A stretch of 14,249 nucleotides of DNA from Thermoplasmatota archaeon (GCA_023379355.1 JAMCUD010000047.1:1-14249), one strand, 5' to 3'; shown: positions 1-10,520, counted from the stretch's first letter. The notes: a model not told the origin generated them from the sequence alone. Numbers and translations are program-made.

Positions 1-70
1 CGTTCAAGCTGATGAGGGATGAATTGAGTTCAATGGGCGTTATGATGAGACTTGTACTGGGTGATCTTAA

Positions 71-74
<4 letters not shown>
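1..74 (+). CDS. rpoB: RNA polymerase subunit B, C-terminal end (partial)
   Basis: Only the last 23 codons and the stop are in the window, read in the frame that begins at base 3. The peptide ends in SSMGVMMRLVLGDLK, which fits the C-terminal helix of archaeal RNA polymerase subunit B (Rpo2), where a pattern like ELxSxGIxPRLxLxD is usual. The stop codon TGA (72-74) overlaps the ATG of the next gene as ATGA, so the two are probably translationally coupled in one operon. The identification depends mainly on its place directly before rpoA1, which is the standard archaeal order. The piece is too short to show whether B is a single or a split subunit. Confidence 0.85.
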
Positions 75-4266
<4,192 letters not shown>

Positions 4267-4268
4267 AC

Positions 4269-4286
4269 TTTTTTATCTTTTATAAT
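4269..4286 (+). promoter_or_regulatory. T-tract after rpoA2 and TATA box of nusA
   Basis: Six Ts (4269-4274) follow the rpoA2 stop by two bases and could end the polymerase operon in the usual archaeal U-tract manner. They run into TTTTATAAT (4278-4286), a good archaeal TATA box. It would start transcription near 4307-4310, giving nusA a leader of about 10 nt. nusA may thus have its own promoter as well as read-through from rpoA2. This is inferred from sequence only. Confidence 0.45.
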
Positions 4287-4318
4287 CTTCCTTATGATAT
4301 AGGCTGGCAAGGTTTGAG

Positions 4319-4747
4319 ATGAAAGAGATAACCATTGATAACAAAATTATGGGCTATATAACCCTGTTCGAGAAGGTTGCCCATGTTGAAGTGAAGGAAT
4401 GCGTTGAAAACGAAGACATGATTCTTTTCATAGTCGGGGAGAGAAAACTTCAGGAAATTTTCAAAAGGAATGAAAACGCAATACCGGTTATCAGGGAGAG
4501 GACAAACAAACATGTGCTGATTGCAGAACAGTCCAGGGATCTGATCACATTTGTACGTAACATCTTCTTCCGCTTTGGAGTACGTGAGATAATAATCAAC
4601 TGGAAAGAGGGCCAGACTGACGTGCTTGTTGGAGTCAATCAGACGGATGTCGGCAAGGCTATCGGAAAGGAAGGGAGAAACATAAAATTATTCCGTGAAG
4701 CCATTGTCCGTTCGTTCAATGTCAGGAGCGTAAACATAAAGCAGTGA
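4319..4747 (+). CDS. nusA: Archaeal NusA-like KH-domain protein
   Basis: This protein of 142 residues has the normal size of archaeal NusA, which holds the two KH domains of bacterial NusA without the N-terminal and S1 domains. The first KH-like unit covers about residues 30-75 (FIVGERKLQEIF). The second has the classic GxxG loop in VGKAIGKEGRNIKLFRE (GKEG at 116-119). It is a transcription-linked RNA-binding protein, known mainly by its conserved place behind rpoA2. Here it follows rpoA2 directly after a 52-nt gap. In many archaea rpl30e sits between them and rps12-rps7 follow, and none of these genes is present. The start is the first in-frame ATG, with no strong Shine-Dalgarno sequence, in keeping with a short leader. 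Confidence 0.94.
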   Translation: MKEITIDNKIMGYITLFEKVAHVEVKECVENEDMILFIVGERKLQEIFKRNENAIPVIRERTNKHVLIAEQSRDLITFVRNIFFRFGVREIIINWKEGQTDVLVGVNQTDVGKAIGKEGRNIKLFREAIVRSFNVRSVNIKQ

Positions 4748-4971
4748 TATCTTTCTTTCTGCAAAACTTATACTTTTCTTCGTTCCATCAGGTAAATTGG
4801 GATTGTCCCATTATATGACACTTTCTATTCCTTTGGAACATCCTTTCAGGTTCATCTGATATTTGGAATCCCTTATTGATCTCGCCTGTAAATTCTGACA
4901 GTTCGTAATAATCACATGAATTTTTTAACCGAACCCACAGAAAAATGTTTAAACTGTCAACCAGTGTTCTT

Positions 4972-5047
4972 TTAAACTATGAGATTACTTCCCTGAATTC
5001 TCATCCAAAGTTTCATAATGACATGAAAGTCAATCAGTTAAACTATG
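4972..5047. repeat. Direct repeat TTAAACTATG, two copies
   Basis: The ten-base sequence TTAAACTATG occurs exactly at 4972-4981 and 5038-5047, 66 bp apart. A partial third copy, TTTAAACT, is at 4948-4955. Both full copies lie on the + strand upstream of the transporter promoter. They could be binding sites for a regulator, but in AT-rich sequence a pair of this length can also arise by chance. Confidence 0.35.
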
Positions 5048-5060
5048 TTCGGAACCACTA

Positions 5061-5080
5061 GGATACCCTGCAGGAGTACC
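5061..5080. repeat. Imperfect inverted repeat upstream of the transporter promoter
   Basis: GGaTACCC-TGCA-GGaGTACC folds into seven base pairs with one unpaired A on each side and a TGCA loop; CCTGCAGG at its centre is a perfect palindrome. It ends 15 bp before the TATA box at 5096. This is where an archaeal activator or repressor dimer could contact the promoter. No regulator is encoded next to it. Confidence 0.35.
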
Positions 5081-5084
5081 AGAG

Positions 5085-5103
5085 GTATAAAAACATTTAT
5101 ATA
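5085..5103 (+). promoter_or_regulatory. TATA box of the APC transporter gene
   Basis: TTTATATA at 5096-5103 is a near-consensus archaeal TATA box, preceded by a second AT-rich box GTATAAAA (5085-5092). From the first, transcription would begin near 5125-5128, leaving a leader of about 10 nt before the ATG at 5137. No Shine-Dalgarno sequence is seen, in line with a very short leader. Confidence 0.6.
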
Positions 5104-5136
5104 CTCTTACACAGTGAAACCTTTTACTGATTGATA

Positions 5137-6912
5137 ATGACTGACGCAAATGTAAGTGGAACTAGGCAATCTCTGGAGACTAACAAACTAAAGCGTGGAA
5201 TGCGCCTGCGGGACCTTTATTTTGCCGGTCTCACAGCCGTCATAGGATCCGGATGGCTTTTTGGTAGTTATGAGACCGCCAGTGTTGCTGGGCCTGCCTC
5301 TATACTGTCGTGGATTATAGGAGGTATTTTTATCCTGATTATTGCTCTGGCTTGGTCCGAAATCTCAACATCGGTGCCGATCGCGGGAGGCGCTGCGAGG
5401 TACGCTAATTTTACTCACGGCGGCATTGCGGCATCCATAATAGCTTGGAGTACGATTCTTACATATATTGCCGTGCCGGCGGTCGAAGCAGTGGCTGTTG
5501 TTCAGATCCTTCAGGGAGCCGTTGGCTTCTATGCACCGGCAAGCACACTGGTGCTTGTGAACTCTTCAGGCATACCGTCCTATTATGGAGTTATAGTGGC
5601 TGTAGGATTCTCGCTTGCATTCTTTTATGTGAATTTCATCGGGCTGAAAGGGCTCATAAAGACAAACTTCGGTATGACAATATGGAAACTGGTAATCCCT
5701 CCCATCGCAGTTATACTCCTGCTAATATTCGGGCTTCAACATGGCTTTGGAGTCAATTTCACCTCGGGAGGTAAGGGTTTTGCTGGATTTGCACCCTATG
5801 GAATTGATCCAATATTCAGCGCACTTCCCACCACCGGAGTAGTGTTTGCTTTCCTTGGTTTCAGACAACCGGTTGAAATGGCTGCAGAAGCAAAATCTCC
5901 CGGTTCGGATATATGGAAAGCACTCGTAGCTGTTGTGCTGACCGGAATCGGAATCTACACTCTTCTTGAGGTTGCATTCATCGGTTCTATCAACTTTAAC
6001 TCCACTGCTTTTGGAACATCCGGGCTCGCAGCCTATTCATGGAGTGGGCTTTCAACTTCCCTTCCAATGTACACCTTCCCGTTCTTCTATGAAGGGGTGG
6101 GTCTAGGACTGGGAGCACTTGGAGTTGTTCTTGTTATAGATGGAGTTGTGAGCCCAACAGGTACATTGAGTCAGTACATGGGTTCCACCTCACGTGTTCT
6201 CTATGGAACTGCCAAGGAAGGTTACCTATCTTCAGGGTTCTTCAGGGTTAGCCCCAAGTCAAGAATACCTGTTCTGGGACTAGTGACGACATTCATCGTA
6301 ACGGTTATACTGCTTGTAGCTGCTGCCGTTGGATACCTTGTGTCCAGTATAGGAGGCGCATGGTCCGCCTTGACTTCCATTGTTACAACAACTGGAGTAT
6401 TCTCATACATAATTGGCCCGGTTGCCTTGGTGGCCTTCAGGAAATCCCATCCTAAACTGAAGAGGCCTTTCGTTCTAAGAGGACACAGCATCATAGGTGT
6501 GCTTGCGTTCATAATATCCGGTCTCTTGATCTACTGGGGTGCAGGCGGTTTGAATGTTCCCGTTACAGACCCCTATGGTGGATACATACTCCTGGTCATA
6601 ATCCTGATCGGGTTCGTACTTTATGGCTATGCAAAGGATAGGAACTTTGCAAAGGATCTTAAGTCAGGTCTCTGGGTTATAGTTCTGCTGCTGTTCAATA
6701 TGGTACTGTTGACAATCGGTGAGTTCTCACCATTTCCAAAGCTCGCGACATTACTGGTGATACCAGGGCACGCAACTATCCCAGTAGACTGGTTCATAGA
6801 TATTGTTGCGTCGATCCTGTTCTATTTATGGGCCGTAAGGTCTGCATTCCCGGACGAAGAGATCAGGAAAGCTATAGACAACAGCATATCTCTCACAGAG
6901 GGCACAGACTAA
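5137..6912 (+). CDS. APC-superfamily amino acid permease
   Basis: This is a very hydrophobic membrane protein of 591 residues with about 12-14 predicted membrane helices. The first helix carries the glycine-rich, substrate-binding pattern AVIGSGWLFGSYETA (about residues 34-48), typical of APC amino acid transporters. It is followed by WSEISTSVPIAGGAARYA (about 73-90), which matches the conserved loop after helix 2. The likely role is uptake of amino acids driven by an ion gradient; the substrate cannot be read from the sequence. Thermoplasmatales live largely on peptides, so such permeases are expected. I start at ATG 5137; an in-frame TTG two codons earlier (5131) is possible but has no support. 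The gene stands alone with its own promoter and T-rich end. Confidence 0.9.
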   Translation: MTDANVSGTRQSLETNKLKRGMRLRDLYFAGLTAVIGSGWLFGSYETASVAGPASILSWIIGGIFILIIALAWSEISTSVPIAGGAARYANFTHGGIAASIIAWSTILTYIAVPAVEAVAVVQILQGAVGFYAPASTLVLVNSSGIPSYYGVIVAVGFSLAFFYVNFIGLKGLIKTNFGMTIWKLVIPPIAVILLLIFGLQHGFGVNFTSGGKGFAGFAPYGIDPIFSALPTTGVVFAFLGFRQPVEMAAEAKSPGSDIWKALVAVVLTGIGIYTLLEVAFIGSINFNSTAFGTSGLAAYSWSGLSTSLPMYTFPFFYEGVGLGLGALGVVLVIDGVVSPTGTLSQYMGSTSRVLYGTAKEGYLSSGFFRVSPKSRIPVLGLVTTFIVTVILLVAAAVGYLVSSIGGAWSALTSIVTTTGVFSYIIGPVALVAFRKSHPKLKRPFVLRGHSIIGVLAFIISGLLIYWGAGGLNVPVTDPYGGYILLVIILIGFVLYGYAKDRNFAKDLKSGLWVIVLLLFNMVLLTIGEFSPFPKLATLLVIPGHATIPVDWFIDIVASILFYLWAVRSAFPDEEIRKAIDNSISLTEGTD

Positions 6913-6919
6913 ATACATA

Positions 6920-6944
6920 TTTTTTCTTTTTTTTACCTTTTTTT
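6920..6944 (+). terminator. Strong poly-T terminator after the permease gene
   Basis: Three T runs of 6, 8 and 7 bases (6920-6925, 6927-6934, 6938-6944), broken only by C and ACC, begin eight bases after the permease stop. No hairpin is needed for archaeal termination at such tracts. This is the most T-rich stretch I noticed in the window. Confidence 0.8.
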
Positions 6945-6948
6945 AAAT
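6941..6948 (+). promoter_or_regulatory. Likely TATA box of aIF1A
   Basis: TTTTAAAT at the end of the T-rich terminator is a plausible TATA box. It would place transcription start near 6968-6972. That is either exactly at ATG 6968 (leaderless) or about 35 nt before ATG 7004. It shares bases with the upstream terminator. Confidence 0.45.
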
Positions 6949-7003
6949 CTTTTCGATTTCTGTCACCATGTTTATTAGGGCTCAATTGATTGACTTGAGA
7001 TTT

Positions 7004-7354
7004 ATGCCTGAAGAAGAAACAAGTAATATTCCATTAGAAGAGGGTGGGAATTACGGACAGGGAGTGCGTGTTCTACTTCCAAACAAGAGAAGAGGGGAAA
7101 TGTTTGGTATAGTTGAGAAACTTGCGGGGGCATCCCATCTTAATGTCATGTGCGAAGATGGATTTACTAGAAATTCAAGAATACCGGGAAAAATGAAGAA
7201 AAGAATGTGGATTAGAGAGGGCGATCTCGTTATAGTAAAACCATGGCAGTTCCAGAGCGAGAAGGCCGATGTTGTTTACAGGTACACGAAGACCCAGGCT
7301 TCATATCTCAGTAGAAGCAATCTTCTCCCGGAAGTCATAAATATCTTCAAGTGA
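7004..7354 (+). CDS. eif1A: Translation initiation factor aIF1A
   Basis: This is an S1/OB-fold factor that binds the A site of the small ribosomal subunit and helps scanning and initiator tRNA placement. The OB core reads VRVLLPNKRRGEMFGIVEKL, then MCEDGFTRNSRIPGKMKKR and MWIREGDLVIVKPWQFQ, all hallmarks of the family. The tail RYTKTQASYL is also typical. From ATG 7004 the protein has 116 residues and starts MPEEE, as expected for aIF1A. An in-frame ATG at 6968 would add the hydrophobic peptide MFIRAQLIDLRF, which does not resemble the family N-terminus, though a leaderless start there fits the TATA box. The basic N-terminal tail often seen in this family is replaced by an acidic one. It is followed by RIO1 and Dim2 on the same strand. 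Confidence 0.93.
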   Translation: MPEEETSNIPLEEGGNYGQGVRVLLPNKRRGEMFGIVEKLAGASHLNVMCEDGFTRNSRIPGKMKKRMWIREGDLVIVKPWQFQSEKADVVYRYTKTQASYLSRSNLLPEVINIFK

Positions 7355-7355
7355 C

Positions 7356-7377
7356 AGGGTTGAGAACCCTTTATACA
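7356..7377 (+). promoter_or_regulatory. Perfect palindrome abutting the TATA box of the RIO1 gene
   Basis: AGGGTT-GAG-AACCCT (7356-7370) is a perfect six-base-pair inverted repeat with a three-base centre, starting one base after the aIF1A stop. It shares its last T with TTTATACA (7370-7377), the best TATA box for the RIO1 gene, which would start transcription near 7400. It may be an operator or BRE-overlapping site. It could instead form a hairpin that helps end the aIF1A transcript or protects its 3' end. Confidence 0.5.
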
Positions 7378-7414
7378 CAAGAATGATTTTTCATACATCT
7401 GGAAGTTAAAACAA

Positions 7415-8191
7415 ATGGAAGATTTATCTGCGCTGGAACAACTGCTGAAGTCTGGGGAATTTCTCCACCATCTTGAGATGGACAACAAAACATCTGATTT
7501 GGTCTTTGACAGGAGGACCCTGAAAGCACTTTATGAGATCATAAGCAGATACAACGTTGACTACATCGATTATCCGATTTCCAGCGGGAAAGAATCGGTT
7601 GTGTTTAAGGCATATATCAGTAAGAAGCCAGTCGTTGTGAAGATTTTCAAAATGTCCACACTAAAATTCTCCAACATATGGAGATACATTGATGGTGATT
7701 ACAGGTTTGCAGATGAACGGCTTTCCCGGTCATCAGTTCTGTACGTATGGGCAAGAAAGGAGTACACAAACCTCAAGGAGTGCCAGCTGAAGAGAATTGA
7801 TGCACCCAGACCGATTGCTGTCAATCGCAACATCCTCATCATGTCCTATCTTGGAACCTCTACGCGGGCAGCGCCCATGATAAGAAACATAGAAATAGAA
7901 ACAGACTTTAAAAAGTTGTACCTCCAAACAGTGGACGTTATCAAAAGGCTGTACATCGAGGCTCATCTGGTTCATGCGGATCTCAGTGAATACAATATAT
8001 TGTATTACAGGAATAAGCCATACATCATTGACATGGGTCAGTCAGTTACATGGAAGCATCCATCAGCTGATTTCTTCCTTGAGAGAGACCTGAAGAATGT
8101 GTTTAATTTTTTCAGGAAAAAAGGTGTGAACTGCAAATACGAACCACTTCTTGAAGAGTTGACCGGTTTTCCAAAAACTGGAAAAGATTAA
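7415..8191 (+). CDS. rio1: RIO1-type serine protein kinase/ATPase
   Basis: This atypical kinase of 258 residues acts in late maturation of the small ribosomal subunit. The nucleotide loop reads SSGKESVVFKA (usual form STGKEA), and VVVKIFK carries the ATP-contacting lysine. The RIO1-specific flexible loop follows as STLKFSNIWRYIDGDYRF. The catalytic motif LVHADLSEYNIL and the metal-binding motif YIIDMGQSV are intact, so the enzyme should be active. The region SADFFLERDLKNVFNFFRKKG is the usual RIO C-lobe end. About 50 residues precede the kinase fold; I do not recognise a separate winged-helix domain like that of RIO2. It lies 60 nt after aIF1A with its own TATA box and 25 nt before Dim2, a grouping common in archaea. 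Confidence 0.94.
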   Translation: MEDLSALEQLLKSGEFLHHLEMDNKTSDLVFDRRTLKALYEIISRYNVDYIDYPISSGKESVVFKAYISKKPVVVKIFKMSTLKFSNIWRYIDGDYRFADERLSRSSVLYVWARKEYTNLKECQLKRIDAPRPIAVNRNILIMSYLGTSTRAAPMIRNIEIETDFKKLYLQTVDVIKRLYIEAHLVHADLSEYNILYYRNKPYIIDMGQSVTWKHPSADFFLERDLKNVFNFFRKKGVNCKYEPLLEELTGFPKTGKD

Positions 8192-8216
8192 TAATAATGG
8201 CTGATAGAGGGATATC

Positions 8217-8786
8217 ATGGAAGAAAGACCCCAGGAAACATCACTGAGCGTCCTGAAGATTCCAGAAGAAAGGATCGCAGTGCTTATCGGGCGCGGTGGT
8301 AAAACCAAGAGACTAATAGAAAAAACCGGGGAGGCAAATCTTGTCATTGAGTCATCATCGGGAAGCGTTGAGGTTATTTCCCGGGGAGACCCGCTAAAAG
8401 CAGTGATAACAAACAGTGTAGTAATGGCTATAGGGAGAGGTTTTAGCCCGGAGCGTGCAATTCTGCTTTATTCTGATTCCTACCAACTAGCAGTGATATC
8501 ACTCAGAGATTTTGCAAACCCAGGATCCAGAAGGATATCCCAGATCAGGGCCAGACTAATTGGGAGCAATGGACGAACAAGACAGATACTGGAGGAACTG
8601 ACAGGCACAGTAATTTCAGTTTATGGGGACACTGTATCCATTATTGGCGATTACGTATCCATGGAGTACGCAAAAGAAGCAATCACCATGCTTATTAATG
8701 GAAGCAAACAGAGAACGGTTTATACTTATCTTGAAAGAAACGCCAGAAAGATGAGATATCAGAAAATAGAAGAAACATTTGGTTAA
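8217..8786 (+). CDS. dim2: Dim2/Pno1-like KH-domain rRNA-processing protein
   Basis: This protein of 189 residues has two KH domains. KH1 shows IAVLIGRGGKTKRLIEKTG with GRGG at 25-28, and KH2 shows ARLIGSNGRTRQILEELTG with GSNG at 116-119. It is the archaeal counterpart of eukaryotic Dim2/Pno1, which binds the 3' end region of small-subunit rRNA and works with RIO kinases and Nob1 in 16S maturation. The tail RTVYTYLERNARKMRYQK is also family-like. A Shine-Dalgarno-like GAGGGATATC stands directly before the ATG, the clearest in this group, so it is probably translated from a transcript shared with RIO1. An aIF1A-RIO1-Dim2 order is a known archaeal arrangement. The initiator tRNA gene follows 44 nt later. 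Confidence 0.93.
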   Translation: MEERPQETSLSVLKIPEERIAVLIGRGGKTKRLIEKTGEANLVIESSSGSVEVISRGDPLKAVITNSVVMAIGRGFSPERAILLYSDSYQLAVISLRDFANPGSRRISQIRARLIGSNGRTRQILEELTGTVISVYGDTVSIIGDYVSMEYAKEAITMLINGSKQRTVYTYLERNARKMRYQKIEETFG

Positions 8787-8798
8787 ACGAAGGCAAAG

Positions 8799-8823
8799 CA
8801 TATTATTTTCCCTAGCAATAGGG
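8799..8823 (+). promoter_or_regulatory. TATA box and GCAA-loop inverted repeat before the tRNA gene
   Basis: CATATTAT (8799-8806) is a TATA-like box that would start transcription near 8826-8831, at the mature tRNA 5' end. Between the box and the tRNA lies CCCTA-GCAA-TAGGG (8810-8823), a perfect five-base-pair inverted repeat whose loop would be a GNRA tetraloop in RNA. It may close the Dim2 transcript or form part of a longer tRNA precursor. Confidence 0.45.
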
Positions 8824-8830
8824 GGGCTGA

Positions 8831-8905
8831 AGCGGGGTAGGGTAGTTAGGAGATCCCGACGGGCTCATAACCCGTAGATCAATGGTTCAAATCCATTCCC
8901 CGCTA
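8831..8905 (+). tRNA. Initiator tRNA-Met (anticodon CAT)
   Basis: A full cloverleaf of 75 nt can be drawn. The acceptor AGCGGGG (8831-8837) pairs with CCCCGCT (8898-8904), then A73. The D-stem is GGG/CCC with T8 and A9 before it. The anticodon stem ACGGG (8859-8863) pairs with CCCGT (8871-8875) around the loop CTCATAA, with CAT at 8866-8868. The variable loop is AGATC, and the T-stem AATGG/CCATT encloses TTCAAAT. The A1-T72 pair and three G-C pairs next to the anticodon loop mark it as the archaeal initiator rather than an elongator tRNA. No intron and no encoded CCA are present. Its 3' part overlaps the hemD coding end on the other strand. Confidence 0.96.
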
Positions 8906-9609
8906 TGACTTTTCATTATCTCATTGGCGAGTTCCTGAATTTGGGAATTTCCAACTCTGATGTTCACAGTGAACCCCAATTTCAGCATTTCTCTGTATGT
9001 TGTATTGCCAATGGCATAAAGTTTTGCCACGCAGGTGGCTGGATCAACCATTTCGGCCAATACCCTGGCTTCCTGAGAGGAGGTCAGTATGATTGCACAT
9101 ACATCCTTGCTCCTTGCGTATGGCAGAATAGATTCATTTTTCAGAGGCAACGCATCATACAGATTATAGACCCTGAAATTGTAGGAATTTCTTGCCATGA
9201 AGTTTCTAATAAAATTATTGCTCTTCCTGCTGGAAAGCAGGGCAATTCTTCTCGTTTTATAACTGCCTCCAGAGAGGAGGCCAATGACCCCAGAGGAATC
9301 CATTTTATCTGGAACGGAAACCCTGCCGGTAAATCCTGACAACGCATCGGCAGTAGCTTTACCTATGCAGATACATTCAACACCGGAATATTTTCCTGAA
9401 ATCTCTTTGTCCAGGAAGAGGTTAACATCGATGGAACTGGTGAATATAAGCAGATCAGGTGAGAACTCCTCAAAATTACGAGAATCAAATTTAAGTTCAA
9501 TTATTTCTGTCAGCGGTATATTCAGGTGACTGAAACCAGGCAACATCTTCAGCGGGAAATTCTTAGCCTCCGGCCTGGTGGTAATCAAAATCGAATCATG
9601 ATCCGTCAT
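8887..9609 (-). CDS. hemD: Uroporphyrinogen-III synthase
   Basis: This enzyme (240 residues) closes hydroxymethylbilane to uroporphyrinogen III with inversion of ring D. The family is weakly conserved. The call rests on the two-lobed pattern: ILITTRPEAKNF at the start, LLIFTSSIDVNLFL (about 53-66), CICIGKATADAL (about 80-91), and in the second half CAIILTSSQEARVL and LYAIGNTTYREMLKLGF. It is strongly supported by hemC directly upstream with an ATGA overlap (9606-9609). The final codons, for SGEWI and the stop, lie within the antisense of the initiator tRNA gene (19-nt overlap). I see no T-rich end beyond the stop, so its transcript may run across the tRNA gene. The product feeds siroheme or heme synthesis. 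Confidence 0.88.
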   Translation of the reverse strand: MTDHDSILITTRPEAKNFPLKMLPGFSHLNIPLTEIIELKFDSRNFEEFSPDLLIFTSSIDVNLFLDKEISGKYSGVECICIGKATADALSGFTGRVSVPDKMDSSGVIGLLSGGSYKTRRIALLSSRKSNNFIRNFMARNSYNFRVYNLYDALPLKNESILPYARSKDVCAIILTSSQEARVLAEMVDPATCVAKLYAIGNTTYREMLKLGFTVNIRVGNSQIQELANEIMKSHSGEWI

Positions 9610-10493
9610 CTGTAATACCCAAAAGATTCAGGGATTGTTTTCTTTAGCCTTGTCCCCAGGTCCAGTGCTTCAGAAGGTTCTGTGATCCTCTCCACCAGTT
9701 CAATATGTTCTTTCCCTGTTTTGGAGTAAAGGGAAATTCTAATGCTGAGTTTTCCATCGCTTTCAAGAGAGCAGTATATTCCAGAAGGGGATGAGCATCC
9801 AAGTTCAAGTGATCTCATGAGGTTGCGTTCACAGTTTAACTCCATACTGGTCTTTTTGTGGCTGATTTTTTCCAGAATATCATGCGCGTTCCCGGTTTTT
9901 CCGGTAACCACTGCAATGATTCCCTGGGAGGGTGCCGGCACAAATCTGTCCAGGTCAAGGAGTTCCCTTCGTGGGTTTAGACCAAGTCTTTTCAGTCCAG
10001 CCTCTGCAATAATAATTGCATCATATTCACCTGACTCCAGTTTTCTGATGCGTGTATCAATGTTACCCCTTATGTTTTTCAACTCAAGATCGCTCCTGAC
10101 CTGCCCTAGCATTGCCGCCCGTCTTAAGCTTGAGCTGCCTATTACTGATCCGGCTGGGAGATCTGCGAGGGTAAAATTTGAAACAAGAACATCATGCGGG
10201 TCTTCCCTCTCCATAACCCCTGATATCTCAAGGCTCTCGGGAAGCATTGCCGGGAGATCCTTTGCGCTGTGAACCGCCGCATCAATTCTTCCTTCAAGAA
10301 TAGCTTCGTTGAGGCTCGAGACAAACACACCACGGTTGCTCATGGAGAACAGTGCCTCATCTTTCACAGAGTCCCCATGGGTCTCAATCTGAACAATGGT
10401 TGTATCGACACCATTCTCCGCGAGAGCCCTGGCGACGATGTCCGTCTGCTTTAATGCAAGTTTGCTTGCCCTGGTCCCGAGCCTGATCAACAT
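9606..10493 (-). CDS. hemC: Porphobilinogen deaminase (hydroxymethylbilane synthase)
   Basis: The enzyme joins four porphobilinogen molecules into hydroxymethylbilane; its 295 residues are of normal length. It starts with LIRLGTRASKLAL, followed by THGD (38-41) and AAVHSAKDLP with the catalytic aspartate at D79. GSSSLRRAAML (119-129) has the arginine pair that binds substrate acids; NIRGNIDTRIRKL and DRFVPAPSQGI follow. The dipyrromethane cofactor cysteine is C233 in SLELGCSSPSG, a slightly unusual context where GGCxxPIG is common. It is the first gene of a hemC-hemD pair. A TATA-like box on the minus strand about 25 bp from the ATG suggests a leaderless message. Confidence 0.96.
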   Translation of the reverse strand: MLIRLGTRASKLALKQTDIVARALAENGVDTTIVQIETHGDSVKDEALFSMSNRGVFVSSLNEAILEGRIDAAVHSAKDLPAMLPESLEISGVMEREDPHDVLVSNFTLADLPAGSVIGSSSLRRAAMLGQVRSDLELKNIRGNIDTRIRKLESGEYDAIIIAEAGLKRLGLNPRRELLDLDRFVPAPSQGIIAVVTGKTGNAHDILEKISHKKTSMELNCERNLMRSLELGCSSPSGIYCSLESDGKLSIRISLYSKTGKEHIELVERITEPSEALDLGTRLKKTIPESFGYYR

Positions 10494-10511
10494 GATTCCG
10501 GTTATTGCTTA

Positions 10512-10520
10512 CTTAAATTT
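10512..10520 (-). promoter_or_regulatory. TATA box of hemC
   Basis: Read on the minus strand this is AAATTTAAG, centred about 24 bp from the hemC ATG (10493). It would put the transcript start at or within two bases of the start codon, so hemC is probably leaderless. The interval between the divergent hemC and taw2-like genes is about 100 bp and AT-rich. Confidence 0.5.

Larger units (their letters stand above)
4748..5136 (+). other. Long noncoding interval between nusA and the APC transporter
   Basis: I find no convincing gene in this stretch of 389 nt on either strand; the longest ATG-started peptides I noticed are about 14 codons. T-rich segments follow nusA (4749-4759 and 4773-4779), which probably end its transcript. 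A perfect short hairpin TGGGA-TTG-TCCCA lies at 4798-4810. Three copies of TTAAACT occur at 4949, 4972 and 5038, the last two extended to TTAAACTATG. An imperfect inverted repeat (5061-5080) stands just before the transporter TATA box. The length and these elements suggest regulation or a small RNA, but nothing is proven. Confidence 0.6.

Noticed and set aside
4798..4810. TGGGA-TTG-TCCCA hairpin as an intrinsic terminator of nusA
   Set aside because: It lies about 50 bases after the stop, beyond T-rich stretches that could already end the transcript, and no T-run follows it.
5131..5136. TTG start two codons upstream of the permease ATG
   Set aside because: It has no ribosome-binding site and adds only two residues; ATG 5137 is the simpler choice.
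9742..10272. Open frame of 176 codons on the plus strand inside hemC
   Set aside because: It is antisense to a gene with all porphobilinogen deaminase motifs, and its peptide is serine-rich low-quality sequence without any family pattern.
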